From: Streptomyces sp. SID10853
Lineage (GTDB): Bacteria > Actinomycetota > Actinomycetes > Streptomycetales > Streptomycetaceae
Assembly (NCBI RefSeq): GCF_010548145.1
Contig: NZ_JAAGLN010000003.1
Span: forward strand, 1 to 64,000
Reading direction: 5' to 3'
Length of the DNA stretch: 64,000 nucleotides
Below are positions 33,036-41,128 of this stretch, one piece after another. Both the position numbers and the translations under genes were made by a program. The notes below the pieces were generated by a model. The model saw only the letters and a program-made list of their open reading frames with translations, had not been told where the DNA came from and made no database searches. Position 1 is the first letter of the stretch. Each line of letters opens with the position of its first letter.

Positions 33036-33081
33036 TTGCAGAGAACTCTCTGCAAAGGGGTTTGCAGAGAGTTCTCTGCAA
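33036..33081. promoter_or_regulatory. Nested double palindrome, probable ArsR operator
   Basis: TTGCAGAGAACTCTCTGCAA (33036-33055), then AGGGGT, then TTGCAGAGAGTTCTCTGCAA (33062-33081). Each 20-mer is itself palindromic apart from its central bases, and the second is the exact reverse complement of the first. Two dimers could bind side by side, centres 26 bp apart. The site sits between the ArsR-type gene and the MFS gene, 15 bp before the MFS start. Confidence 0.88.
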
Positions 33082-33114
33082 TATGAAGAGCTGCTGGGGG
33101 CCGCGCTTACGGCC

Positions 33115-33696
33115 TCAACTCCTGCCCTCGTGGCGGGCGAAGGACTGGAGCTGCACGCTGACCGGCAGCGATCCCGGTGCGGCGGCCTCGCCCTCCGCCG
33201 GGTAGTACTTGTCGATCACGGCCATCAGCTCGTCGTTCAGCTCCCGCAGCCGCGTGGGAGTCAGCCGCAGATCGTCCCAGTTGGCGATGGTGCCCGCGCT
33301 CTCCCACTCGGCGGGCCACTCCTGCGCGGCGTACGCGGACGCCCGCTGGAAGTAGAGCTGGATGAGCTCCTGGACATACGCGTCCACGGCGACCCGCGCC
33401 GAGGGGTCCTCCTTGCTCAACTGCGCGGTGTGCAGCACCTGTCGGTCCTCCACTGCCCGCCACCAGCGCTCCCGCTTGGTGCCCCGCTCCACGTCCTCCT
33501 CGATGAAACGGTGCTCGGCGAGCTGCCGCAGATGCCAGCTCACGGTGCCGGTGCTCTCGCCGAACTCCCCGGCCAGCGTGGTGGACGTCGCGGGTCCGTC
33601 GCGGCGCAGCGACTCCATGATGCGCACCCGCAGCGGGTGCGCGAGGGCGCGCAGACTTCGGGCGTCGATGGTCCGTACGGGCTTGTGGCTGGCCAT
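33115..33696 (-). CDS. ArsR-type winged-helix regulator
   Basis: Helix-turn-helix regulator of 193 residues. IDARSLRALAHPLRVRIMESLRRDGPATSTTLAGEFGESTGTVSWHLRQLAEHRFIEE is a classic ArsR/HTH_20 DNA-binding domain (residues 8-65); the helical C-terminus has no Cys-based metal site, so a metal ligand is unlikely. The ATG at 33696 marks the start of the domain. The MFS exporter follows, with the nested palindrome between, suggesting regulation of the exporter and possibly of itself. Confidence 0.92.
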   Translation of the reverse strand: MASHKPVRTIDARSLRALAHPLRVRIMESLRRDGPATSTTLAGEFGESTGTVSWHLRQLAEHRFIEEDVERGTKRERWWRAVEDRQVLHTAQLSKEDPSARVAVDAYVQELIQLYFQRASAYAAQEWPAEWESAGTIANWDDLRLTPTRLRELNDELMAVIDKYYPAEGEAAAPGSLPVSVQLQSFARHEGRS

Positions 33697-33890
33697 ACCG
33701 GCAGCGTAACCGGCCCGGCGCGCGGCCCTGCCGGGTGCTGGGTGGCGCCGCAACCGCCGTCGCCCTCGCGGCCCCCGCCCAAGGAGGCGGGCCTCTCGGC
33801 GGGCCCCTCGGTGAGCACCTTGCTGAGCCGCTCGATGAGCCCCTCGATGAGAACTTCGGCGGGTTCCCTCGGAGAGCCGGCGAGCTTCGC

Positions 33891-34484
33891 TCAGCGGGCC
33901 CTGAGTCCGCTCAGCAGCAGGTTTCGTACGGCGGCGAAGTCGTCCTCGATGCCGGGGCGGCCCCACTCCGTCGCGTACGCCGGGTCGTGGAAGCGGCCCG
34001 TGGCCTGGAAGACCGCGCGGGCAGTCGTCGTGAAGTCGGTTGCGGGCGGGGTGAATTCGCCCTGGCCGCAGCCGTCCTCGATGATCCGGGCGAGTTGTGC
34101 GGTCAGTGCCTCGATGTGGCTGTCGACGACTCCGCTGTTCTCCTCGGCCAGCACGTCGAAGGTCGCGAACAGCTCGGGGTCGTCGCCCGCCTTGTGGCGC
34201 TTCGCCGAGAAGAGGGCGGCGAGCCAGTCCTCGAGACGGGCGGTCGCGGAGCCGGCCCGGTCGTCGGCGAACCGGGCCAGCTCGGTCTCCGACCGGTCAA
34301 GCCAGCGCTGGGTGACGGCCTCGCGCAGCGCCGCCTTGGTGCGGAAGTGGCGGTAGACGCTGCCGTGGCTGACCCCGAGCACCCGTGCCACGTCGACCAC
34401 CGTGGCCTTGGCCGGCCCGTACCGGCGCAGCACGTCCTCGGTCGCCTCAAGAATGCGCTCGGGTGTCAGGGCTTCGGGCGTCAT
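33891..34484 (-). CDS. TetR-family transcriptional regulator
   Basis: TetR-type regulator, 197 residues. The DNA-binding domain reads RILEATEDVLRRYGPAKATVVDVARVLGVSHGSVYRHFRTKAALREAV; the C-terminal domain is of the TetR_C type with EFTPPATDFTTTARAVFQATGRFHDP. It lies 90 nt after the aldo/keto reductase gene on the same strand. A long perfect inverted repeat upstream of that reductase (35655-35696) is a candidate site. Confidence 0.93.
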   Translation of the reverse strand: MTPEALTPERILEATEDVLRRYGPAKATVVDVARVLGVSHGSVYRHFRTKAALREAVTQRWLDRSETELARFADDRAGSATARLEDWLAALFSAKRHKAGDDPELFATFDVLAEENSGVVDSHIEALTAQLARIIEDGCGQGEFTPPATDFTTTARAVFQATGRFHDPAYATEWGRPGIEDDFAAVRNLLLSGLRAR

Positions 34485-34574
34485 CGCGTCTGCGCTGCCT
34501 TTCGGTGCTGCGCTGCCTTTCGGAGGACGCGCTGCCGTGCGGGGGAGTGGAGCGCCCCCGACGGTACCGGGGAG

Positions 34575-35594
34575 TCAGCGCTCGCTGTCCAGGTGGGCCA
34601 TCTGATCGGCCGCGTAGCGCTCGCCCGCGGCGGATCCGGCCGGGACGGCCTCCTCGATGGCGGCGATGTCGGCTGCGTCCAGCGTGACATCGAGGGACCC
34701 GATGGCCTCGGCCAGCCGGTCGCGGGTACGGGCGCCGATCAGCGGGACGATGTCGTCGCCCTGTGCCGACACCCAGGCGATCGCGGTCTGAGCGACGGTG
34801 GCGCCCTTCTGGGCGGCGACCTTCCGCAGTGCGTCGGTCAGTTCGAGGTTGTGCCGGAGGTTGTCGCCCTGGAAGCGGGGGCTCATGCTCCGGAAGTCGC
34901 CGGGGCCCAGCTCCTGGTCCCGGGTGAAGTGCCCGCCGAGCAGACCGCGGGAGAGCACCCCGTACGCGGTGATACCGATGCCCAGCTCGCGGGTGGTGGG
35001 CAGGATCTTCGACTCGATGCCCCGGGAGATCAGCGAGTACTCGATCTGGAGGTCCGTGACCGGCGCGGTGGCGGCGGCCCTGCGGATGGTCTCGGCGCCC
35101 ACTTCGGAGAGCCCCACATACCGCACATGGCCCGCTTCGATCAGTTCGGCGATGGCGCCGACGGTCTCCTCGATCGGCACGTCCGGGTCGACACGGGCGA
35201 TCCGGTAGATGTCGATGTGGTCGGTGCCGAGCCGCTGGAGTGAGTACGCGGCGAAGTTCTTGACCGCGTCCGGGCGGCCGTCGTAACCGGTGAAGGCCCC
35301 CTCGGGAGTCCGCAGCGCGCCGAACTTGACGCTGGTGAGGGCCTGTTCGCGGCAGGAGGCGGGGGCAGTGCGCAGGGCTTCGCCGATCAGCAGCTCGTTG
35401 TGGCCCATGCCGTAGAAGTCGCCGGTGTCGAGCAGAGTGACCCCGGCGTCGAGGGCCGCGTGGATGGTCGCGATCGACTCGGCGCGGTCGGGGGTGCCGT
35501 ACACCGGGGACATCCCCATGCAGCCGAGGCCGAGGGTGGAGGTCAGCGGTCCTGCGGTGCCCAGCGTGCGGGCGGGAACGGGAGTGGCGGCCAT
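34575..35594 (-). CDS. Aldo/keto reductase
   Basis: NADPH-dependent oxidoreductase of the AKR superfamily (AKR13/YakC-like), 339 residues. Motifs: LGLGCMGMSPVYG, the catalytic DTGDFYGMGHNELLIGEAL (Asp and Tyr), and SVKFGALRTPEGAF with the catalytic Lys; CGLSEVGAETIRRA-like and IPLIGAR-type cofactor segments follow (VPLIGARTRDRLAEA). The ATG at 35594 has GGAG just upstream; an in-frame start at 35687 would run through the operator-like repeat. The substrate is unknown; the TetR gene downstream is its likely regulator. Confidence 0.93.
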   Translation of the reverse strand: MAATPVPARTLGTAGPLTSTLGLGCMGMSPVYGTPDRAESIATIHAALDAGVTLLDTGDFYGMGHNELLIGEALRTAPASCREQALTSVKFGALRTPEGAFTGYDGRPDAVKNFAAYSLQRLGTDHIDIYRIARVDPDVPIEETVGAIAELIEAGHVRYVGLSEVGAETIRRAAATAPVTDLQIEYSLISRGIESKILPTTRELGIGITAYGVLSRGLLGGHFTRDQELGPGDFRSMSPRFQGDNLRHNLELTDALRKVAAQKGATVAQTAIAWVSAQGDDIVPLIGARTRDRLAEAIGSLDVTLDAADIAAIEEAVPAGSAAGERYAADQMAHLDSER

Positions 35595-35654
35595 TGAGGG
35601 CTCCTTCGCCGGAAACGGAAGCTGGCTGACGGAAGTCGGCGCACGGCGACTATG

Positions 35655-35696
35655 GCATGACGAATGACAGATTTCAACATCTGTCATTCGTCATGC
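35655..35696. promoter_or_regulatory. Perfect 18-bp inverted repeat upstream of the aldo/keto reductase
   Basis: GCATGACGAATGACAGAT (35655-35672), spacer TTCAAC, ATCTGTCATTCGTCATGC (35679-35696): both arms match at all 18 positions. It begins 60 bp before the reductase ATG, the normal place for an operator. The length suits two overlapping TetR-type dimers, and the repeat could also form a cruciform. Confidence 0.88.
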
Positions 35697-35791
35697 GTTC
35701 GTCCGTCGTGGTCGCTTCCGGCCTCCTCCGGCTTCCGGCCTCCTCCGGTACTTCCCGTGCTTCCGGCACCTCTCGTCCCGGGCGGTGCGGC

Positions 35792-36247
35792 CTAAGTGGG
35801 TGAGCCCGAGCTGAACCGGCGTACCAGCGGCGACAGTACGAGGACGGACTTGGTGCGTTCGACGAACGGCTCGCCCGCGATGCGCTCCAGCACCCGCTCG
35901 AAATGGCGTACGTCCTCGGCGTAGATCTGGATGACCGCGTCCGCGTCGCCGGTGACGGTCGACGCGGACGCCACCTCCGGATACCGCGCCATGCCGCGGC
36001 GGATGTCGTCGGGTGAGGTGTTGTGGCGGCAGTGGATCTCGACGAACGCCTCGGTCTCCCAGCCCAGTGCGGCGGGATCCACCCGCACGGTGAAGCCGGT
36101 GATGGCGCCGGATGCGAGGAGCCGGTCGACTCGGCGTTTGACGGCGGGCGCGGACAGGCCGACCCGGGTGCCGATGTCGGCGTAGGAGCGGCGGGCGTCC
36201 TCGGCGAGGGCGTGGACGATGCGTTCGTCGAGATCGTTCAGTCGCAA
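35792..36247 (-). CDS. Lrp/AsnC-family transcriptional regulator
   Basis: Feast/famine regulator, 151 residues. The N-terminal HTH is LNDLDERIVHALAEDARRSYADIGTRVGLSAPAVKRRVDRLLASGAI; the C-terminal RAM-type ligand domain has AFVEIHCR, VASASTVTGDADAVIQIYA. It lies downstream of the amino-acid permease on the same strand, which suggests control of amino-acid transport. Its promoter region (36248-36390) is replaced by a tandem repeat array. Confidence 0.93.
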   Translation of the reverse strand: MRLNDLDERIVHALAEDARRSYADIGTRVGLSAPAVKRRVDRLLASGAITGFTVRVDPAALGWETEAFVEIHCRHNTSPDDIRRGMARYPEVASASTVTGDADAVIQIYAEDVRHFERVLERIAGEPFVERTKSVLVLSPLVRRFSSGSPT

Positions 36248-36267
36248 GGCGGGTGGATCACACTTCT

Positions 36268-36405
36268 TCTCGGGCGGTCACTTGGCGGGCGGCCACTTGT
36301 CTGGCGGTCACTTCTCCGGCGGGCACTTCTCCGGCGGTCGCTCCGTGGTCAGTTCTCCGCGGTCGCTTTCCCGTGGTCACTTCTCCGCGGTCACTTCTCC
36401 GCCGG
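36268..36405. repeat. 14/15-bp tandem repeat derived from the permease 3' end
   Basis: About nine degenerate copies of CACTTCTCCGGCGGT (15 bp, left) and CACTTCTCCGCGGT (14 bp, right). The rightmost copy overlaps the end of the amino-acid permease gene, where TCA CTT CTC CGC CGG is the complement of Pro-Ala-Glu-Lys-stop. The array therefore looks like repeated copies of the gene's last codons. On the minus strand each copy carries GGAGAAGTGA, close to a ribosome-binding site and stop. Confidence 0.88.
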
Positions 36406-37920
36406 CGAGGCTTCGCGGGCGAGCTGGGAGCGGCGCATGCCGTAGCCGAAGTACAGCACGAGCCCGGCGGCCATCCAGATACCGAACCACACCCATGTCT
36501 GCGGGCCGAGGCTCGTCATCATCCACAGGCACAGCGCGAAGCCGATGGCAGGAGTCACCGGCGAGAACGCCACCCGGAAGTTCCGCGGCATGTCTGGCCG
36601 GGTCCGGCGGAGCACGATGACCGCCACATTGACCAGGGCGAACGCGAAGAGGGTGCCGATGCTGGTGGCGTTGGCCAGCTCGCCCAGCGGGACGACAGCC
36701 GCGAGGACCCCGCAGAACAGCGAGACGATCAGCGTGTTGGCGACCGGGGCGCCGGTCCGCGGGCCGACCTTGGCGAACACCTTGGGCACCAGCCCGTCGC
36801 GGGCCATCGAGAACAGGATGCGGGTCTGCCCGTAGAGCACCGTCAGCACCACACTGGCGATGGCGATGACCGCCCCGGCGGCGAGCAGCACGGCCCAGAA
36901 GCTCTGGCCGGTGACGTCGCGCATGATCTGGGCGAGGGCGGCGTCCGCGTTGTGGAAGTCCTGCCACGGCATCGCGCCGACGGCGATCAGGGCCACCAGG
37001 CAGTAGAGGGCGGTGACGATCAGCAGTGACAGCATGATCGCGCGCGGCATGTCGCGCTTGGGGTTGCTGGCCTCCTCGCCGGCGGTGGAGGCCGCGTCGA
37101 AGCCGATGTACGAGAAGAAGAGGCTGGCGCCGGCCGCGCTCACGCCGGTCATGCCGAGCGGCATGAACGGCTTGTAGTTGCCCGCCTTGATGCCCGAGGC
37201 CGCCACCGCGCAGAACAGGATCAGCGAGGCGATCTTGACGACCACCATGATCGTGTTGGCGCGGGCGCTCTCCTTGGCGCCGCCCAGCAGGAAGGCCATC
37301 GCCAGCAGGACGACGAGCAGCGCGGGGATGTTGACGATGCCGCCGTCGCCGGGTGGCGCGGACAGCGCGGTGGGGATCGTGACCCCGATCGTGCCGTCCA
37401 GGAACTCGTTGAGGTACTGGCCCCAGCCGACGGCCACCGCCGCCACGGACACGCCGTACTCCAGCATCAGACACCAGCCGCAGATCCAGGCGACGAATTC
37501 GCCCATCGTGGCGTAGGTGTACGAGTACGAGGAGCCGGCGACCGGAATGGTGCCCGCCAGTTCCGCGTACGACAGCGCGGAGAAGAGGGCGGTGAGCCCG
37601 GCGATCACGAAGGAGATGACGACGGCGGGCCCGGCCTTGGGGACCGCCTCGCCGAGCACCACGAAAATGCCGGTGCCCAGGGTGGCCCCGATGCTGATCA
37701 TGGTCAGCTGCCACATGCCCAGCGAACGCCTGAGCCGGCCGCCCTCGCCCTGCCCGCCCTCGGCGATCAGCCGCTCGACGGGCTTGCGGCGCATCAGCCG
37801 GGAGCCGATACCGGGACCGACACCCCCGCCGCCGCCCTTGCCCCCGCCACCGCCGGACCCGGGACCGCCGCCCGGGCCGGCCCGGTCCCGGGTGTTCGGC
37901 GCTGCGTCAGGTCGTGCCAC
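36391..37920 (-). CDS. Cationic amino-acid transporter-type APC permease
   Basis: Amino acid/polyamine/organocation permease of 509 residues with about 12-14 helices. After a Gly-rich N-terminus (GGGPGSGGGGGKGGGGG, disordered) come GMWQLTMISIGATLGTGIFVVLG (helix 1, CAT-type), AELAGTIPVAGSSYSYTY and SYIGFDAASTAGEEASNPKRDMPRAI, hallmarks of the CAT family. Substrates are probably basic amino acids. It starts with GTG at 37920. lrp follows downstream on the same strand. The last five codons take part in the 14/15-bp repeat. Confidence 0.93.
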   Translation of the reverse strand: MARPDAAPNTRDRAGPGGGPGSGGGGGKGGGGGVGPGIGSRLMRRKPVERLIAEGGQGEGGRLRRSLGMWQLTMISIGATLGTGIFVVLGEAVPKAGPAVVISFVIAGLTALFSALSYAELAGTIPVAGSSYSYTYATMGEFVAWICGWCLMLEYGVSVAAVAVGWGQYLNEFLDGTIGVTIPTALSAPPGDGGIVNIPALLVVLLAMAFLLGGAKESARANTIMVVVKIASLILFCAVAASGIKAGNYKPFMPLGMTGVSAAGASLFFSYIGFDAASTAGEEASNPKRDMPRAIMLSLLIVTALYCLVALIAVGAMPWQDFHNADAALAQIMRDVTGQSFWAVLLAAGAVIAIASVVLTVLYGQTRILFSMARDGLVPKVFAKVGPRTGAPVANTLIVSLFCGVLAAVVPLGELANATSIGTLFAFALVNVAVIVLRRTRPDMPRNFRVAFSPVTPAIGFALCLWMMTSLGPQTWVWFGIWMAAGLVLYFGYGMRRSQLAREASPAEK

Positions 37921-38259
37921 GGTGAGGCTCCTTCATCGCTGCCTGCTCCGGTGGCGGGGACCCGCGCGGACGGCACCGTTCCGCGCGTGCGCGTCCCGGC
38001 GCACAGCAGGAGGGGACCGCCGAGCCTGGGGTCTCCACCGCTCCACGTACAGGGCAGAACACTACGAGGCGCGCGTAGCGGCCCGTAATGCAGGTTCCTT
38101 GTCCATCTGCGGCGATTCATTGCGCGCATCGAGGGGGAACGGTTGATCGTGTACGCGTCGGCTGCGCGCCCCGTACGCACCCCGTACGCGTCGGCCGTAG
38201 CCCGGAGCGCCCCGAAAACCCGCTGCACCCGCAGCGACGCGCCCGGTACTCTGACCGGC

Positions 38260-38457
38260 ATGGCAAAGAGTCGCAACAACCTTCTTGGCGTGGGCGGGCA
38301 GCGCAAGAAGATGCCCCGCTCCGGAGCACAGAGTTCGGCCGCCGCAGGCGCCGAGGACCGCAGGTCGGCAGCGGACCAGAAGCAGGAGCTGCTGCAGAAG
38401 ATGCGTGAGCGGGCGGCGGGGACCGAAGCCGCCGGAACCCCCGACGCCGAGGGCTGA
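38260..38457 (+). CDS. Small basic protein, DUF6243-like
   Basis: A 65-residue hydrophilic protein: MAKSRNNLLGVGGQRKKMPR at the start, then an Ala-rich stretch and a charged helix AADQKQELLQKMRERA. I recognise this as a Streptomyces conserved small protein (DUF6243 type); its function is unknown. The open frame extends upstream to 38143, but the conserved start is the ATG at 38260. It stands alone on the plus strand between two minus-strand transport genes and ends before a 21-bp duplication and a strong bidirectional terminator. Confidence 0.8.
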   Translation: MAKSRNNLLGVGGQRKKMPRSGAQSSAAAGAEDRRSAADQKQELLQKMRERAAGTEAAGTPDAEG

Positions 38458-38474
38458 CACCCGACGGGCGGACC

Positions 38475-38516
38475 AGAGCAAGAGCGCGACCCGGCAGAGC
38501 AAGAGCGCGACCCGGC
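38475..38516. repeat. 21-bp direct tandem duplication
   Basis: Two identical copies of a 21-bp unit starting AGAGCAAGAGCGCGACCC lie at 38475-38495 and 38496-38516, directly behind the small DUF6243-like gene. The exact identity suggests a recent slippage event. Confidence 0.92.
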
Positions 38517-38580
38517 GCACAGCATGTACGCAGTCCGGCACAGCAACCGCGCGCGCAAACCGCGCGCACCGCACGCAGCA

Positions 38581-38626
38581 CGGTGGGCCCGGACCGTCTC
38601 CCTCACGAGACGGTCCGGGCCCACCG
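38581..38626. terminator. Bidirectional hairpin terminator
   Basis: Two perfectly complementary 20-bp arms (38581-38600 and 38607-38626; core GGGCCCGGACCGTCTC) flank a 6-nt loop CCTCAC. It lies between the convergent DUF6243-like gene and the MFS gene and is followed by no strong T-run, as is common in Streptomyces. It should end transcripts from both sides. Confidence 0.9.
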
Positions 38627-38651
38627 CCATGTCCGGGCCCCCGGGGCCCGC

Positions 38652-40100
38652 CTACCGCACCGTGCGGGGCAGCCGCAGGCTGAGCAGTGCCGTCACGGCG
38701 ACCGCGGCCAGCTGCAGCAGCAGGGTCACCGCCAGCGCCTCCCGCATCCCCAGGGACGTGGTCAGTGACAGGAAGAGCGTGCCCAGTGTGGCCACCCCCA
38801 GCGCGAGCGACGCCTGCTGCGTCGTGGTCATCACGCCGCCGCCGACCCCGGCCCGCTCCGCCGGTACGTCGGAGAGCACGATCCGGAACAGCACCGGCAA
38901 CTGGAGCCCCTGGCCGAACCCGGCCAGCGCGGTACCGGGCGCGAGGGCCGCGATGCCGAGCCCGTGCCAGCCCCACCACACGGTCGCCGCGAGCACCGCG
39001 ACACCCACGGCCTGGATCACGCCGCCCGCGGTCACGACCCGGCTCGCGTACCGGCCGACCAGCCGGGGCCCGGCCAGGGACGCGGTGAAGAACGCCGCCG
39101 CCATCGGTACGAGCGCGAGCCCCGCCGTCACCGGGCCCATCCGCAGCCCCTGCTGGAGCGCGACCGCGATGACGAACATGAATCCGCCGAAGCCGATCGA
39201 GAACGGCACCACCAGCGTGAGCCCGCGCCGCAGCGAGTCGAGCCGCAGCAGACTCGGCGGCACCAGCGGCACGTCGCCCCTGCGGTCGGCCGCCCGCTCC
39301 GTGAGGTAGAAGGCCGCCGCGGCGAACGGGAAGACCGCCAGCGAGACCCAGGTCCACAGTGGCCACCCGGCGGCCCGTCCCTCGGTCAGCGGCGCGAGGA
39401 GCGTCACCAGCGAGAGGGCGAGCAGCAGGGTGCCGGGTATGTCGACGGGGGCGGGCTTCTCCGACCGGGTCTCCGGCACGGAGCGGACCGCCAGCACCAG
39501 GCCGAGCAGCGCCACCGGCACATTGACCAGGAAGATCGACCGCCAGCCGGTGCCTGCCACATCGGCCGCTACCAGGACCCCGCCGAGGATCTGCCCGGCC
39601 ACCATGGAGAGCCCGGCCGTCGCCCCGTAGAGCCCCATCGCCTTCGCCCGCCGCGGCCCCGCCGTGGTGGCCTGGATGGTGGCGAGCACCTGCGGGAGCA
39701 TCAGCGCCGACGAAGCGCCCTGCGCCACCCGCGCGCCGACCAGCGTCCAGGCGTCGGGCGAGAGCCCGCAGGCCAGCGAGGTCAGGCCGAAAGCGGCCAT
39801 GCCGAGCAGGAAGAGCTTGCGCCGCCCGGCCATGTCCCCGAGCCGCCCGCCGAGTACGAGCAGCACCGCGTAGGCGACGCCGTACCCCGCGACGACCAGC
39901 TCCAGCATCGCGGGGCCCGCGGCCAGGTCGTGGTCGATGGTGGGCAGGGCGACGTTCACGATGAAGAAGTCGATCAGCGGCAGGGCCGCCCCCAGCAGCA
40001 CCGTGAACAGCCCCAGCGTGCCGAGCACCGGGGTGGGGTGGTCGTGCCGGTGGACCGTACCGGGGAGGGCGGACGGAGTCCGTACCGTCGTAGCCGTCAT
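38652..40100 (-). CDS. MFS drug exporter, DHA2 (EmrB/QacA) type
   Basis: Fourteen-helix multidrug exporter, about 482 residues. ALPLIDFFIVNVALPTIDHDL is the DHA2 motif D1, GRLGDMAGRRKLFLLG is motif A, and RVAQGASSALMLPQVLATIQ and GQILGGVLVAADVAGTGWRSIFLVNVP (motif C region) follow. The ATG at 40100 is selected; the frame further upstream encodes a repeat (VSNSVSSSVSNS) from a 12-bp DNA array and crosses the operator region. The divergent XRE-type regulator presumably controls it. Confidence 0.92.
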   Translation of the reverse strand: MTATTVRTPSALPGTVHRHDHPTPVLGTLGLFTVLLGAALPLIDFFIVNVALPTIDHDLAAGPAMLELVVAGYGVAYAVLLVLGGRLGDMAGRRKLFLLGMAAFGLTSLACGLSPDAWTLVGARVAQGASSALMLPQVLATIQATTAGPRRAKAMGLYGATAGLSMVAGQILGGVLVAADVAGTGWRSIFLVNVPVALLGLVLAVRSVPETRSEKPAPVDIPGTLLLALSLVTLLAPLTEGRAAGWPLWTWVSLAVFPFAAAAFYLTERAADRRGDVPLVPPSLLRLDSLRRGLTLVVPFSIGFGGFMFVIAVALQQGLRMGPVTAGLALVPMAAAFFTASLAGPRLVGRYASRVVTAGGVIQAVGVAVLAATVWWGWHGLGIAALAPGTALAGFGQGLQLPVLFRIVLSDVPAERAGVGGGVMTTTQQASLALGVATLGTLFLSLTTSLGMREALAVTLLLQLAAVAVTALLSLRLPRTVR

Positions 40101-40134
40101 GGCCGTCGTGACTTTCGTGCCTGTCGTATCGCTC

Positions 40135-40178
40135 ACGGAGTTACTTACGGAACTACTCACGGAATTGCTCACGGAGTC
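40135..40178. repeat. 12-bp tandem repeat in the leader of the MFS gene
   Basis: ACGGAGTTACTT (40135), ACGGAACTACTC (40147), ACGGAATTGCTC (40159), ACGGAGTC (40171, partial). The copies are degenerate, and on the MFS strand they read as GAGCAATTCCGT-like units between the operator and the start codon, within the likely 5' leader. Confidence 0.85.
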
Positions 40179-40199
40179 GAGAGTCCTCCGCCGCTCAGC

Positions 40200-40238
40200 C
40201 TGGTACCAGAGTCTCCTTATCCTGGTACTAGGAGTACC
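40200..40238. promoter_or_regulatory. Operator cluster between divergent MFS and XRE genes
   Basis: CTGGTACCAG (40200-40209) is a perfect palindrome, and GGTACT-AGG-AGTACC (40224-40238) is a second inverted repeat; both share the CTGGTAC half-site, at a centre spacing of about 26 bp. They lie 100 bp before the MFS start and 36 bp before the regulator start, as expected for a regulator controlling both genes. Confidence 0.75.
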
Positions 40239-40273
40239 TGGCAATGGGCTGCCCGGTACGGCACTCTGGAAGC

Positions 40274-41128
40274 ATGACCACAGTGGCGCCGGAGACCGAC
40301 GTACGCCGACACGAACTGGCCGACTTCCTGCGCAGCCGCCGCGAGCGCATCACACCCGAGCAGGCGGGGCTGCCGCGCGGGGCCAGACGCCGGACTCCGG
40401 GGCTGCGCCGCGAGGAGGTCGCCCAGCTCTCCGCGGTGGGCGTCACCTGGTACACGTGGCTGGAGCAGGCCCGCGACATCACCGTCTCCCCGCAGGTGCT
40501 CGACGCCATCGCCCGCACGCTCCTGCTCGATCTGCACGAGCGCGCGCACCTCTTCTCGCTGGCCGGTGCGGTCGACCCGTCGCCCGGCGCGATCTGCCCC
40601 TCCATCACCCCGGCGCTCTCGTCGCTGATCGAGCAGCTGGACCCGTTCCCGGCCTGCATCCAGAACAGCCGCTACGACATCCTCGCGTACAACAGGACGT
40701 ACGGGCGGCTGCTCTGCGACCTCGACGCCGTAGCCCCCGAGGACCGCAACTGCATGCTGCTCTCCTACACGAACGAGGACTGGCGGTCGTCGGTCGTCGA
40801 CCTCGACGCCATGTGCCGGGTGATGGCCGCCAAGTTCCGCGCATCGATGGCCGGGCACCTCGCAGAGCCCGCCTGGAAGACGCTGCTCAAGCGGCTGGAA
40901 GCGGCTTCGCCCGAGTTCCGCGAGATCTGGGCACGGCACGAGATCGTCGGCCCCGGCAGCCGGACGAAGCGGTTCCACAACCGGCACGTCGGGGCGCTGC
41001 TCCTGGACCACACCGACCTCTGGCTCGGCCCGGCGGCCGGCCCCCGCCTGGTCTCGTACGTACCGGCCAACGACGAGTCCAGGGAACGGCTTGAGCAGCT
41101 CTACGCGTTGGCGTCCGCCACCGTCTGA
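40274..41128 (+). CDS. XRE-family regulator with MmyB-like ligand domain
   Basis: Helix-turn-helix regulator of 284 residues. ELADFLRSRRERITPEQAGL...RRTPGLRREEVAQLSAVGVTWYTWLEQARDITVSPQVLDAIARTL is the Streptomyces MmyB-type HTH, and CIQNSRYDILAYNRTYGRLL with LLSYTNEDWRSSV is the PAS-like MmyB ligand domain, suggested to bind fatty-acyl ligands. The ATG at 40274 follows CTGGAAGC. The gene is divergent from the MFS exporter across the operator cluster. Its 3' end overlaps the next, convergent MFS gene by 28 nt. Confidence 0.93.
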   Translation: MTTVAPETDVRRHELADFLRSRRERITPEQAGLPRGARRRTPGLRREEVAQLSAVGVTWYTWLEQARDITVSPQVLDAIARTLLLDLHERAHLFSLAGAVDPSPGAICPSITPALSSLIEQLDPFPACIQNSRYDILAYNRTYGRLLCDLDAVAPEDRNCMLLSYTNEDWRSSVVDLDAMCRVMAAKFRASMAGHLAEPAWKTLLKRLEAASPEFREIWARHEIVGPGSRTKRFHNRHVGALLLDHTDLWLGPAAGPRLVSYVPANDESRERLEQLYALASATV

